Shown: positions 23,011-33,710, counted from the stretch's first letter. The stretch is DNA of 64,000 nucleotides from Culex pipiens pallens (GCF_016801865.2 NC_068937.1:117219068-117283067), one strand, 5' to 3'. Translations and numbers: made by a program. The notes: generated by a model from the letters alone, not told the origin.

Positions 23011-23471
23011 AACACTTTGTTGAAAAAAGCAAATTTCCGATTGATAAGCCTTTCTACTGTTGACAGCTTTTATATTGGCATAATTCATCAACCAATCTTC
23101 AAAAATTGGTCAATTTTTGTGACGATATTAAAATCGTCTGGATCGTCAAGGGTTAGTCCCACAATTTGCCAAAAACGTGGTGGATTCTGTGGATCATCTA
23201 GGGTTAACCGCGTCTTGTCTTGTTTTCACAATTTTCATCCCTCACTGGATGTCTGCATCGAGGATTCGCCGCTCTCATTCCTCCCCGGTCCATCTCCACT
23301 CACAAAACCCGTAATTTCCAAGCAACTCACCAATACCAAGACACCAATGGCACGAGCTCCGCTTCTTCCTCTCTTGCAGTAGAAACAAAGACACTTACTC
23401 TTCCGCGTGTTGGGGATTCTCCGGGGATAAAAACAGGTTCTATCCTTTATTCACCGGGGTCCCGGTGATAA

Positions 23472-23487
23472 TCCGGCAGGATCGCCA
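23472..23487 (-). other. Primer-binding site, tRNA-Arg type
   Basis: TGGCGATCCTGCCGGA on the minus strand starts one base after the 5' LTR. It is close to the complement of insect arginine tRNA 3' ends (…GGCAGGATCG plus CCA), so that tRNA is the likely primer. Confidence 0.8.
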
Positions 23488-23488
23488 T

Positions 23489-23688
23489 TGTGGGACTTTA
23501 ATCGGCCACACTGGAGAATCCCCAACACCGGAACGCGCACCTCACAGAATGAGACTGTCGCTCTCCCGATCGTTCGCTGCACTGACAGCTAAGCCTAGCG
23601 CCACCCATGCGGTGGGTTCGGCACCAAGCGCCACCTTGGCGCATATTCCAAAAGGGACTATGCCTTTACGGCAAACTAGTATCTCACA
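23489..23688 (-). repeat. 5' LTR
   Basis: 200 bp, the upstream LTR in minus-strand sense. It is followed outside by the target duplication GTCTG at 23689-23693. Confidence 0.93.
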
Positions 23689-23837
23689 GTCTGGTTTACG
23701 ACCGACGTTGTTCCAGTGAAGAAATAGAATGTTTTAAATTGTTACATATAATGGATTGGACAGAATGTATTTTGGCTTTAATATTTATGTGTCATAAAGA
23801 AGTATCAGCTAAAGTAAAAGGAGAATGATTTCAGGAA

Positions 23838-24494
23838 ATGTTCAGAACCAATCCATTAGGCGTTCGATTAAGATTAAGCTGTTTGATAGGGTCGTTGGAA
23901 ACATCAGCACCTAATCTGTCAATCACTTTTTGGCGGTTATTTCCAGGTATTACAATCGCAGTTTCATTTGGAGTTTGGTCTCAAGTCATGATTGAAAGAG
24001 GATTCCTCCAGATCGATTTTCCCACACTCGATGGTACAATTACCCAGTCCGGTTTTCCCGTCGGCAACCGCAACTCCCCATTCTGGAAATCCACCGGCAC
24101 CGGTTCAGTGCCACTGACCTGTCCCAACATGATCCTGCAGGACCAGTCCGGTCATCGGAATCTTCGCAGGCATCGATATCGGAGAGTTGGCCCGGATCAA
24201 GGCCGGCACGCTAGAGACCTGGTTTTTCCCTTTCCACGAGCAAGAAGCCTAATGAGATCAAGATTGTCCATGTCCAGAGTTTGTGTTGCTAAGGCGCATT
24301 CGAAGCTTGCGCGCCGGTTCTGGTTCCTGACACTAATTGACTCGGATCACGCTTGCCTGAGCTTCATTGAGGGTCTCTGGTCTGTTCTGCAGTTTTGCGC
24401 CAAGAATGAATGGCAGGGCAGCGGCGGACGTTCGTGCGGAGTTAAAGAGTTCAGTGATTCCTGGATATGGTCCGGGGGGAAATCGTCGACTTGA
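23838..24494 (+). other. Open frame of 218 codons, unidentified
   Basis: A plus-strand frame from ATG 23838 is open to 24494 in a GC-richer tract. The opposite strand is also open in pieces (for example a frame reading ...IPGNNRQKVIDRLGADVS). I recognise no domain on either strand and see no clear splice sites. It may be a decayed exon or retrotransposon gene fragment. Coding status is uncertain. Confidence 0.25.
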
Positions 24495-25127
24495 GGTGCT
24501 AAAAATTAAAGCAGGTCAATAGTCGCGAATTCAATTAGCGATGCACTGTAAAAAAACTTTTTTTTATTTAATCATTATGCTTCGGGAACTTTATACAAAA
24601 TTATGTGTTTAGATCACTTCTCAGACTTGTGATTACAAAAGAGTCAAACTATTTAATCTGAAATTACTGTGCACGAGTCACAAAAAGTACGTACTTATTC
24701 ATACAAAACATTTTCAACTAGGAAGCGATGGCGCGGCTCCAACATGACTGGCGTGTTCGTGTTTTCATTCAGACAGCACACAGATCAATTGTTCTGTGTA
24801 CAATACACATTGAAATCGAGACTGAAGCTGACGTGGTTGTGTAGAACATGTCCCATAAAAAAAACGGCCGACAACGATGCCGGTAGGCACTGCTATCATG
24901 TGGTTGTAAAACGAGTGATCTTTAAAAAGAATATCAAACTCTCTGCCTCATTCTACATTCAATTAATTCAAGTCCACGGGAGATGAATATCGGATGCACG
25001 GAGGGAAATTTGAGACACAGTTGGGTGAAAATGAGTTTTATATTTACGCATTTAATTCAGTTGTTTCAAGCAATCTTCTAGTCAACAGAGATAAGATATA
25101 AAAAAACGCAAAGGTGTAAAAAAACAT
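24495..25127. other. AT-rich sequence, no gene
   Basis: No recognisable exon or repeat end was seen. Confidence 0.4.
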
Positions 25128-25268
25128 TTCTGGAGTTTTTTTTTGATAAGGTCCAATAAACCAAATTTCCTGTTTTTGCTTTTGGGTGTTTTTGAAACCG
25201 CCTTGAGTCAGGGGTATAAAAAACACCCAAAATGCAAAAACTGAAAATTTGGTTTATTGGACCTTTTG
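25128..25268. mobile_element. Short MITE with TTCTGGAGTTTTTTTT end
   Basis: Left end TTCTGGAGTTTTTTTTTGAT and the inverted internal pair AATAAACCAAATTT...AAATTTGGTTTATT match the better-preserved copy at 53616-53773. The right tip is missing. Confidence 0.65.
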
Positions 25269-25303
25269 GATGTTTCTTTTGAGGGATTTCAAGTGTATCA
25301 TAA

Positions 25304-25420
25304 GTAGGATGGAGTAGTCATCAATGAGACACTTTTGATTTTAGCTTTCAAAGATTTTTTTTGTATGATGATAGAAAAAAAATATTTTTTTTATATTATC
25401 GAAAAAAAATCTTCAAAAAT
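25304..25420 (+). repeat. Truncated relative of the GGGTAGAGTAGTCATC MITE
   Basis: TAGGATGGAGTAGTCATCAA followed by TGAGACACTTTTGATTTT matches an end of the element at 3907-4829. The right part is lost. Confidence 0.55.
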
Positions 25421-25933
25421 ATGTAGCTCTAACCCCTTTGACGGAATATTTCAGGACATATCCCTTCCGTCACGGTGCCCAATATTAGAAATAAATAAAA
25501 AAAAAAAAAAAAATATAAAAATTTAAATAACATGCTATGGTCTCAACATCTGAATGAAAAAAGTGTTTTAAAGTGCATTGGTACTTTAAATGCCATGCAC
25601 CTGCCCAGTTGTTTTGCAATCATTAGTTTTCAAAATATCCAAGTATTGAAGAGATTTTTTTTCGCCGTAAAAAAACCTTTTTGCGGTCCTGTACATTGGA
25701 ATAAAAAAAAAAGTAAATCTTTCCCAGTTCCTGAGGGGAACACCCTTGAAGAGTATCGGGGCCGGCATTTACAAAGCGGATTCAGTGGCAGTTTCATTTT
25801 CAACTTAATGTTAACATGTTAAGGTTAATGTTAACATTCCATAGGTCGCCTCCCTAAGGTGTCGTGATAAGGTCCAGTTTGTGACGATACACTACCTTCC
25901 CTTTACTAAGCAATCGATTCCAGAAGGGAAAAG
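25421..25933. other. Gene-free AT-rich sequence
   Basis: Poly-A tracts and short frames with no recognisable similarity. Confidence 0.35.
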
Positions 25934-26000
25934 ATCCCCAGTTGAACCCCGGTCTACCGCTTACGAGGCGGAAGCGTTACCACTGGGCTACGTGGCTCGG
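25934..26000 (-). pseudogene. tRNA-like sequence with CGT anticodon loop
   Basis: On the minus strand there are an A-box TAGCCCAGTGGTAACG, an anticodon stem CCGC/GCGG around loop CTCGTAA, and B-box GGGGTTCAACTGG followed by T-rich sequence. The acceptor stem does not close well, so it is a tRNA-derived relic. Confidence 0.55.
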
Positions 26001-26539
26001 TCACATTGGAATGCTACAAAAAAATGAAAATATGTTTTATCGATTCCAGAAATGTTTGGACGTTTTTGGAAAAAAAAGTTGAAGGGGGGTAGGGGGGAGA
26101 TTTCTTTTATTTTTTGAAATTGTTCATTTTCACAACTTCTTGCATTTTTTACTTTGCATGTCAATTTGCTACGCCCGCTTTGTAAGTGAAACGTTTGCCT
26201 TCTGTAACGATATATCGCAATTATTAATTTACGATCGTTAATGGAACTGCTCATTTGTGTTTGTGTTGTGTAGGGGGTGTCAGCGAGCAGCTTATAGATG
26301 AACTAATGCATTCTGTAATAACTTACTACCAATCGCGTTGGAATCACGATCCAGGAAGATGACCTTTAAGTTGTTTGTAATTTTGAAGCGTGATGAGTAT
26401 TGCAGACTTGCAGCTGTTTTGAATTTTAGCCGGATGTCACACCAACTGTAATCAATCTCTTTTTGTCGCACGCAAATTAATTCTTGCTTTGAAATATGAT
26501 AGTAAAATCCGCAAACATAGCAACATTTCACCCATCATT

Positions 26540-27987
26540 AATCAGATTCTTCGTTTCTCCGTTTCTTCCGCAGGTGTCCGCTGTGCAGTTACCCAGTGCG
26601 CCAAAAAAGGCCGGCCAAAGCTTGTCAAAGTTTGGACGTTCGAGCCTTTCAACCGTATTGTGCAACCAGTCAACCATTCCGACAATCGGACCCAGCCCCA
26701 TAACATCCGTACCAATGGTGAGGTAGCGCACGGTGTGAAAGGTTTCCTGGTCCAGAACCTTCCCACATACACCTCCCCCACGTGACTTGACCTACCGTTA
26801 GGGCACCGCAGTTCCCCGATCCTCGTATCCTTATCCCAGCATCCCCCGGAAGGAGAGTTCCCTCTTGTGCGGGTCACCAGGTGACACGGCTTAGGAGGGG
26901 GACCATCGTTTTTTTTGGTTGGCACAGAGTTCGAACGTTGAGGGGCGGCCACGCGCAGTGCCACCGAGGTAACACCCTCAAGAAGCGCCGAAGCTATGTT
27001 AAACTGTACGGACCTTGCCTGCGTGCTGCACCATCACCACTTTTACGCGCATCTGCACCACCTGAAGCATCACCTGCAGGATGACCACGACCACCATGGG
27101 CATGGACACCACGAGAGCCACGACCACCATGATTCAGGTAAGTTTTTGAAAAGGTCATGATTGTAGAACCTCAAAATTGGGGATGAGGGTGATATTCATA
27201 ATCATTACGCCCAATCTTTACATCAACGGTGCTCATCAAGTGATCGGCCGACACTTTACCTGCACCGGAGATTACCACTTCTGTTGTTTCTACGCGGAAC
27301 TTGCACTTGAGTACAGATAGACCGACCGCCACCGACTTCTTTGGAAACATGAGCTATACCATCCAACGCGTCACCACGCCGCTACAATTGTGTCAAGGTG
27401 GGCTCACCACGTGAGATATCTTTTTCTCTGGACCGGAAATTAATCCACTCACCACGGCGAGGTGCCACCGCTTTTCACCGAAGATGATCGATTTCCGCAC
27501 GAAGACTTCGACGACTCCAAAGAACACACTTCCGCAGAAGTGGTGGTTAGGTTTTCGAAAACTGTGAAGCTACTTCTTTGCCGCTACCGAAGCTCGCCGA
27601 GCATCAAAGGGCTCTGGGCGTCCTTCAAACTTCAGCAGCAGACTTCCCTTGGATATCCATGCACTTGAGGGGTAGAACCATCAGTGTAGTCGAACGGGCC
27701 TGCCAGTACAGGCAGTAGCAGAATTTGTTGCGCGCAAAAGGAAGATTTCGAAACCGCAGCAAATAAACATCGGTGCAGTTTTCTAGTGGCTTCGGCGGTG
27801 GAATTTCTAAGGCTACCAACGTTAAGAGTGTTGCAACAGATTTTTCGCGGCAGACGAACAGCAACAGTTCCTCCTTGGGGTGCAACCAACCGTGGAAGAG
27901 GGTTTGACATTGGGGGTCAAACGTTTTCACTCTGGTCGGCTGGAGGACTCGAGAACAGGCAGTTCAAGAAGAATGAGTTGTTTTAGA
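26540..27987. other. GC-rich exon-like tract, unidentified
   Basis: The tract is clearly GC-richer than its flanks. On the plus strand a pyrimidine-rich acceptor (TTTCTTCCGCAG) ends at about 26574. A His-rich open stretch at about 26995-27132 (HHLKHHLQDDHDHHHGHGHH) ends at a strong donor CAGGTAAGT. On the minus strand, 26740-26540 reads fluently (GTDVMGLGPIVGMVDWLHNT). A 59-codon minus frame starting MFPKKSVAVGLSVLKC covers about 27171-27349. The pieces do not join into one gene by eye and I cannot name the family. It could be a real gene fragment, several exons or a pseudogene. Confidence 0.3.
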
Positions 27988-27995
27988 AATGCGAG

Positions 27996-29152
27996 TAGAG
28001 GGTGACGAGCGGGAATTCCCGGGAGAAATTTCCCGGGAAATCGACCATTTTTGAACCTCTCGATTCCCGGGAAATTCGGTCGAGACTCCCGGGAAATGTT
28101 ATACTTATAAATATCGAAGCAAAATTATATAAACTAATCAGAATAATATTTGAAAAAAAAATTGTTTTGGACATTGGTAGTTCAATGTTTGCTGTCCAAG
28201 TTCGAATAAACCAATGCTTCTCTGATCTTCTTAAAAAAAAAAATTAAAATTTAACTTAACAAAAAATTCCAATAACTATAATTGAGAGAAGCCAAAAGAA
28301 AAATGGACCCCAAAATTTATCTTGATGCATACTTAGCACTTACATCCCAGAAATAAAATCTAAAGTTTTTTTATTTATTATTTCTGAGAGGAAAAACAAA
28401 ATTAAAATTGGTCCAATTTCCATATCCTCTCTCGAGCATCCTCATAATCTATTTTTAATCCTCCCTAGGATAATTTCTCTGTATCAAGGTAATTTTCTTT
28501 TTTGATGTCAACAAGCCATTTTGTGTTTCGCGTTCAACTTCAATATTCAATTATATTTTGGAAAAAAACACTCTGTCAATCTTTATAATTGTGAACATTC
28601 GGATTTTCCTGATAACTGTAAATAGTTCTTCAATGAATATTTTTACAGTTGACCTTAAAAAAAAAAAAAGACAAGTTAAAATTGTTGTTTTGAGTCGTTG
28701 TTTATCATGTTGGCAATATCCCGATACTGGGAAATTATATATTAGCTATTTTTTACTTCACAAAAATCTAATTAGATGTTCATGCAATAAGCATGTGAAA
28801 CTTTTGAAAAATCACTGAGTGCGAATAAAGATTCGTTAACATTTTAAACTACAATTTTGAGTCCCAAAAAGCACAAGAAGCGATCTTGTATTTGCAGATT
28901 CAGAAAAAAAATCAAAAGGTAGATATAGTTCCTCAGATAAATAGAATACTGAAGTTAAGGTTTCATAGAATAAGTATAAATTAAATGTAACTTAATTGAT
29001 TGAAAAGTAACAATATTTTTATATTTCCTTTTTAAATTTTTGCCACTATTGACATAGAAAAAAACTCCCAGGTCCCGGGAATTCCCGGAAAATGCCCAAA
29101 TTTACCTCTCGATTCCCGAGAAATTGAAAATCTCGAGAATCGTCACCCTCTA
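27996..29152. mobile_element. Non-autonomous hAT-type element, TAGAGGGTGACGA ends
   Basis: The termini TAGAGGGTGACGA are inverted at both ends. They are flanked by an 8-bp duplication with one mismatch (AATGCGAG at 27988-27995, ACTGCGAG at 29153-29160). Just inside both ends are CCCGGG/GGGAATTCCCGGGA-type subterminal repeats. The 1.16 kb AT-rich interior has no transposase frame. Confidence 0.82.
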
Positions 29153-29171
29153 ACTGCGAGTAATTTCATAT

Positions 29172-29443
29172 CGAGCAATTTTCTACAAAATTGACCTTTT
29201 TTTTTAAATTCATACCATTTTTTTTTGATTATAGAAATCGAATTTGCATTCGAAAAGTACTTGTGGGATTTTTACAGAAGAGTTTGTTTCTCGATTTTTA
29301 GCAGTGCGCATATTTTTTTCAAAGAGTTCAGAAAATTTCCTTAGATTTCGTCTAACAAACATCGAATTGGATCTCCGGTTCACGAGGTACAGCGGGTTAA
29401 ACACCCAGGAAAATTGAAGTTTTCCTAGTCTTACCCAAACAGC
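29172..29443 (+). repeat. Degenerate palindrome-arm repeat, left part
   Basis: From GAGCAATTTTCTACAAAATT to CTTACCCAAACAGC this matches the arm sequence of 15280/63140 with many changes. It is interrupted at 29444 by a hAT element and resumes at 30615. Confidence 0.6.
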
Positions 29444-30614
29444 TAGGGCGTCCAAATTTCCCGGGTTTTGTATTTCCCGGGAAACGGGAAAAATATTTTT
29501 GGAATCCCGGGAATTCCCGGGAAATTTTCAAAACAGTCATAAAATCTTTGTTTTTATTATATTTGTTATGTTTTCAAGCTTGAAATCATAGAAATAACTC
29601 AATCATATTAATTGGTGATACTCAACACTGCAACATAAACAGTGACGACAGTTTTCTGTAGCTTAAATGAAATTCAAATATTTTTTTGTTCATTGTTGTG
29701 TTTGGATTTCAAATTAACTACAATGTGATTCAAATTAAATATGGCTTCTAGGTATAAATATACATATCTTTTTTATAAGACATGACCAGAAAAGCTTAAA
29801 AAATTTCAAATAAAATGACAATAGTCAATGTTAAATTTTAGATAAGTTTTGAATTTAATCTTTTATATAATAAAAGATTATACAACGAGGGGTAAATATC
29901 GATTACTTTTTCAAAATGTCCTATGTACATAAGAAACTGTTGGCGCATTGGTTGTTATGGAAAAGTAATTTAGGAATACAACAAGTGCTAATTTAGAAAT
30001 ACGTCAAGTGCTGGAAAAAACGAGTTTTACAACAAGTTGCTTGCAACATTTTTTGCAATCCCGAATAAACGCTATTTGAATGGAATTTTTGCAAACATCC
30101 ATGTGTTAGATAAATTTACCGTTAAAAAAAAATTACTGATACTATTTCTGAAAAGTTCAACTTAAAAAAACTTTTGCAAAAAAAAACATATTTTACAGAT
30201 TATCTTTAAGTTACTACCAACTAGGAAAAAACAGGAATACAGTCATAATAGGTAAAGAGGAGATTTTAGAGTGATAACTTTGGAAATCGATGTTCTGTTG
30301 AATTTTTTGTTCTGTTCTTGTTTTAACCAAAGTCATTCAAAATATCGTGCAAAAAAAAAAAATGACTAAATAGCTGATTAATGCTGATATCTGCCGAATA
30401 TAAATTATAATGCTTTAAAATTATTATCGATTATGAGGTATTCAACTGTTCATCTATTTCGACAACCAAATCTAAATTTCCAGACCAAAATTAGTTTTTT
30501 TTTAATTTCGGGAATTCCCGGGACAAATTATAAAAAATCCCGGGATTCGGGAATTCCCGGTTTTGGAAAAATCCCGGGATTTTCGTCCCGGGAATTCCCG
30601 GGATGGACGCACTA
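29444..30614. mobile_element. Non-autonomous hAT-type element, TAGGGCGTCCA ends
   Basis: Left end TAGGGCGTCCAAATTTCCCGG and the inverted right end TAGTGCGTCCATCCCGGG are flanked by CAAACAGC (29436-29443) and CAAACGGC (30615-30622), an 8-bp duplication with one mismatch. Subterminal CCCGGGAATTCCCGGG repeats occupy about 29460-29525 and 30510-30600. The interior is AT-rich and non-coding. A truncated relative lies at 7376-7485. Confidence 0.82.
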
Positions 30615-30657
30615 CAAACGGCCCCCCATTTTTATTGGCAATTCCACAGCAACAAAT
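30615..30657 (+). repeat. Palindrome-arm repeat resumed after hAT insertion
   Basis: CAAACGGCCCCCCATTTTTA continues the arm sequence that elsewhere reads CAAACAACCCACCATTTTCT. A SINE fragment then begins. Confidence 0.55.
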
Positions 30658-30870
30658 GAGATTTGTCTGATCGCCCCTTCCGTCGGACGGGGAAGTAAAT
30701 GTTGGCCCCGGTCTAACCTAAAATTTAGGTCGTTAGCTCAGTCCAGGTATAGGAGTCGTATCCCTGGGTCCGGTCTCAGTAAAGTCGCTGGTAGGCAGTT
30801 GGACTCACAATCCGAAGGTCGTCAGTTCGAATCCCGGGGTGGATGGAGGCTAATCCTCTATGTGCGTTTT
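30658..30870 (+). mobile_element. 5'-truncated dimeric tRNA SINE, copy 1
   Basis: It begins in the body (GAGATTTGTCTGATCGCCCC) and retains the second tRNA-like unit with loop CTCACAA and B-box GTTCGAATCCCGG, but lacks the Glu-like first unit and the tail. Confidence 0.8.
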
Positions 30871-31200
30871 TAAAAAGTGAACAGAACGAGTTTTGACAAG
30901 TAGTGAAGTGGGTAATATGAAAATTCTTGTGGAATTCTAACATAGTTTTTTTTTGGTTTGAAATAGGGTTTGATTGCAGAAAAACTGTTCATTCGCATCA
31001 AATATTTAATTTCTTTTCTCGCCAAAATGCTGTACATGCTTTTGCATAAGAATCGACCATCAGATTTTTCACTTTATGCAGTTTGGTAAAAAACTGATAA
31101 AAAAAAAGTTATAAATAATCATTGGTTTGAAGTTTCAGAGAATTATTGCTTGTTCAAACACATATGCAAATTCTTTGACAAACCTAGCCATGCAGAACAT
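30871..31200. other. AT-rich region upstream of the esterase gene
   Basis: No repeat end was seen. It may contain the esterase promoter; a weak TATA-like GATAAAA lies at 31211-31217 and a TCAGA at about 31231, but neither is convincing. Confidence 0.35.
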
Positions 31201-31274
31201 TCTGCCACCCGATAAAACCCACACCAGGTTTCAGAACTGCACTTTACTTGTCGATTGATTTGCGCGAAGTGAGC

Positions 31275-33422
31275 ATGTTAAACCCAGCCACGTTCGCGAT
31301 GACGTTCCTAGCCACCGTATTTTCCACGTGTGAATTTATGGCAGGTGGTTCAGACAGCGGGTTTCCTCAGTTCCCCAAAGAGTTGCCAACACCGTTGGTT
31401 TGCATTACGGATGGGTGCATTATCGGAACCACACGGGATGCCCTCGAAGGAAGCCAGTTTGATGCATTTTTTGGTATTCCGTACGCGAAGCCTCCTCTTG
31501 GAAGGTTACGTTTCAAGGTGAGGTCAAAGTGTTCATGTTTGTCGAGTTATTTCATTTGAATTGGTCTTTTAAGGATCCGGTGCAACTTGAACCATGGGAC
31601 GGAAATTACGATGCCAGCTTTGAACGAAGCAAGTGTGTACAGAAGAATGACGCTCGGCCGCAATCCTTGGTAGAAGGGAATGAGGACTGTTTGTATTTGA
31701 ATTTGTATAGACCCCAGAATGTTGGCGAAGAACTTCCAGTTATAATTTTCATCCACGGTGGCAGTTATGCGTCTGGCTCGGCATCATTTGCCGAGTACGG
31801 CCCTGAACGATTGATGGATACCAGGAAGGTTATATTGGTGGTGATTCAGTATCGTCTTGGAGCTTTCGGATTTCTTTCAACCGGTGACAGTAGTTCTCAA
31901 GGAAACTACGGACTTAAAGATCAGAGTATGGCACTGCGCTGGGTTCAAAGTAATATTGAAATGTTTGGAGGAGACCCAACACAAGTAACACTAGTTGGGC
32001 AAAGTGCTGGGGGAGCTGCAGTTCAAATGCACATGATGTCGCGGTTAAGTCGAGGTACTTTTCAACAAGGTGTGAGCATGAGTGGAACTGTGTTAGCGTA
32101 TTGGAACTACAATGTCGACCAAGCGAGGGTTGCAAGACGGCAAGCTGACGTGTTGGGTATTCCAGCAGCATACAAACTTTCCACGAAAAAGTTGGTGGAA
32201 GCTCTTCGCCGGGTGGATGCCGTAGAGTTAGGCAAAAGCATCGATCAGCTCAAATATTTCTTCGTCCATCCAACCGCTCTGTATCAACCAGTTCCGGAAC
32301 GGCATTCGACAAACGAATCATTTCTGGACGAAGAACCCCGAGCACTCTGGGCTGCGGGGAAATATCAGCAAACCCCGTGGTTTACCGGGACGGTACCAAA
32401 CGATGGCGCTGCCGATTCTCTCGGAATTGTCACCAATGTTACGCTTCTGAACCAACTGAACGAAAAGTCAAGAGCTTTTATTCCTCGTCTGGCAGGAGGA
32501 GCTGATGTGAATGCTATGGCCACCCAGATGTTAAAGGATCGTTTCTTTCCAAACGGAACTTATGATCGCTGGTTGAATTCGGATAATTTTCTAAAATTAC
32601 AAGATGTAAGTAACACATAAACTCATAAAACGATTACTAATTTGACTCAACATTTTGACGAAAAAGTGAACCGATGTTACGGGTTAAATCCCATTGAAAC
32701 TTAAAAGTCAAAGCGCCAGGTCCTGTCGCAACCAATCAAGCTCATAGTTGGGATTCGGGCTCAGAACACCTAGGGGATCAAGCCCCAAAATGCTCGCAAA
32801 ATTGACTCTTTTGTTACATCCTAATATAACCCCTTAAACATTCTGCCGATTGTGTAGTATCGTTTAGCAAAAGGCATTTTAATAAACAAATATATTTATC
32901 AACAGCTCCTCACTGAGTCAACCATTACATACCCTGGGAACCGAAGTGTACAGCAGCATTTGGCGTTGAAAACGGCCAACAAAGCTCCAATAGGGGTGTA
33001 CTTTTTTAATTTTAAGGGACGTTACTCGCAGTCGTACTCCTACACCTATACGACCGCAGACTTTGGTGTGTGTCATTCCGATGACCTGCTATATTTGTTC
33101 CGGAACACCGCAATAGGAGCAGATTTCCCAAACGGGTCACCAGAGTTGGTCATGGCGAAACAATATGTTGAATATTTTGTCGAAATAGCTCATGGAAGGT
33201 AGGGTTACAGTCAAAAATTTACATGACACGTATTACTGTAGCTGATTTCTTCTTTTTAAAAATCCCGGTCCCACATGTAACGCCACAGAGTGCAAAACAT
33301 TGGAATTTACCAACTCAGGGAATCCAAGCAGTCCAGTAGAAACTAAGTTCGTTGATGGATTCGACGTGGAAATGTACAAATTTTGGCAAAAATTTTATAA
33401 TTTGCAGGGAAATAACATATGA
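31275..33422 (+). CDS. Carboxylesterase, juvenile-hormone-esterase-like, four exons
   Basis: This is a predicted secreted alpha/beta-hydrolase that would cleave carboxyl esters. Exons are (31248 or) 31275-31517, 31574-32605, 32906-33198 and about 33260-33422. Introns 1 and 2 are clean GT-AG, phase 0. I prefer ATG 31275 because it gives a compact signal peptide (MLNPATFAMTFLATVFSTC); ATG 31248 adds nine residues. Numbering from 31248: RF motif near 88-89, oxyanion HGG 151-153, DQ 206-207, GQSAG with nucleophile Ser234, acid in VPNDG (Asp367 where most relatives have Glu), and GVCHSDD with His491. The last exon encodes ECKTLEFTNSGNPSSPVE, typical of insect esterase C-termini, and ends at TGA 33420-33422. 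Total is 585 residues, normal for the family. The frame requires intron 3 to end at 33259, where the sequence is AA, not AG, so the mRNA may be mis-spliced. GQSAG is shared by JHE and related clades, so the substrate is not established. Confidence 0.85.
33199..33259 (+). other. Intron 3 of the esterase with AA in place of the AG acceptor
   Basis: The donor GTAGGG is acceptable and a pyrimidine tract TTTCTTCTTTTT precedes the expected junction, which reads TTTTTAA|A. The only nearby AG acceptors (33287-33288, 33289-33290) put exon 4 out of frame or drop conserved codons. Confidence 0.65.
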
Positions 33423-33710
33423 TTGGAATATTGACCAAAAAATGTTCAAACTGAAATAGTTTTGTCCTATCCATTTATAAAAATCATTAAAAAATTAAAC
33501 CAAGGAACATAGAAATAACTTGATGGGTACTTATACAGCAATTTCATTTGAAAGCTTTGCAAAAAATCGTGGGGCATGATTTACATTATATGGATCAGAT
33601 CACCAATTATATGAAATTACAAGAGTGATTAAAAAAAAGTAAATCAGAACCTTTATTCTGGAATTGATATGCTATCACTGTGGTCGATTGTTTTGATGTA
33701 AAATATATTT
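33423..33710. other. 3' flank of the esterase gene
   Basis: AT-rich sequence. No canonical AATAAA lies close to the stop codon. No other feature was seen. Confidence 0.4.

Larger units (their letters stand above)
20552..23688 (-). mobile_element. Non-autonomous LTR retroelement (TRIM/LARD-like)
   Basis: The element is structurally complete on the minus strand. Two 200-bp LTRs with TG...CA ends (23489-23688 and 20552-20751) differ at one seen position. A 5-bp target duplication GTCTG lies at 20547-20551 and 23689-23693. A primer-binding site lies one base inside the upstream LTR and a polypurine tract abuts the downstream LTR. The 2.7 kb interior has no gag, protease, reverse transcriptase or integrase-like frame. 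Much of it is a 128-bp-period minisatellite. The near-identical LTRs imply a recent insertion, with proteins supplied by another element. Confidence 0.92.

Noticed and set aside
21517..23091. Overlapping minus-strand frames with repeated MEMSVYES-type peptides
   Set aside because: They arise from a 128-bp tandem repeat whose period breaks the reading frame; no conserved protein.
31248..31274. Upstream ATG as the esterase start
   Set aside because: It precedes a less compact signal peptide with charged residues; the ATG at 31275 gives a normal leader. The upstream start is not excluded.
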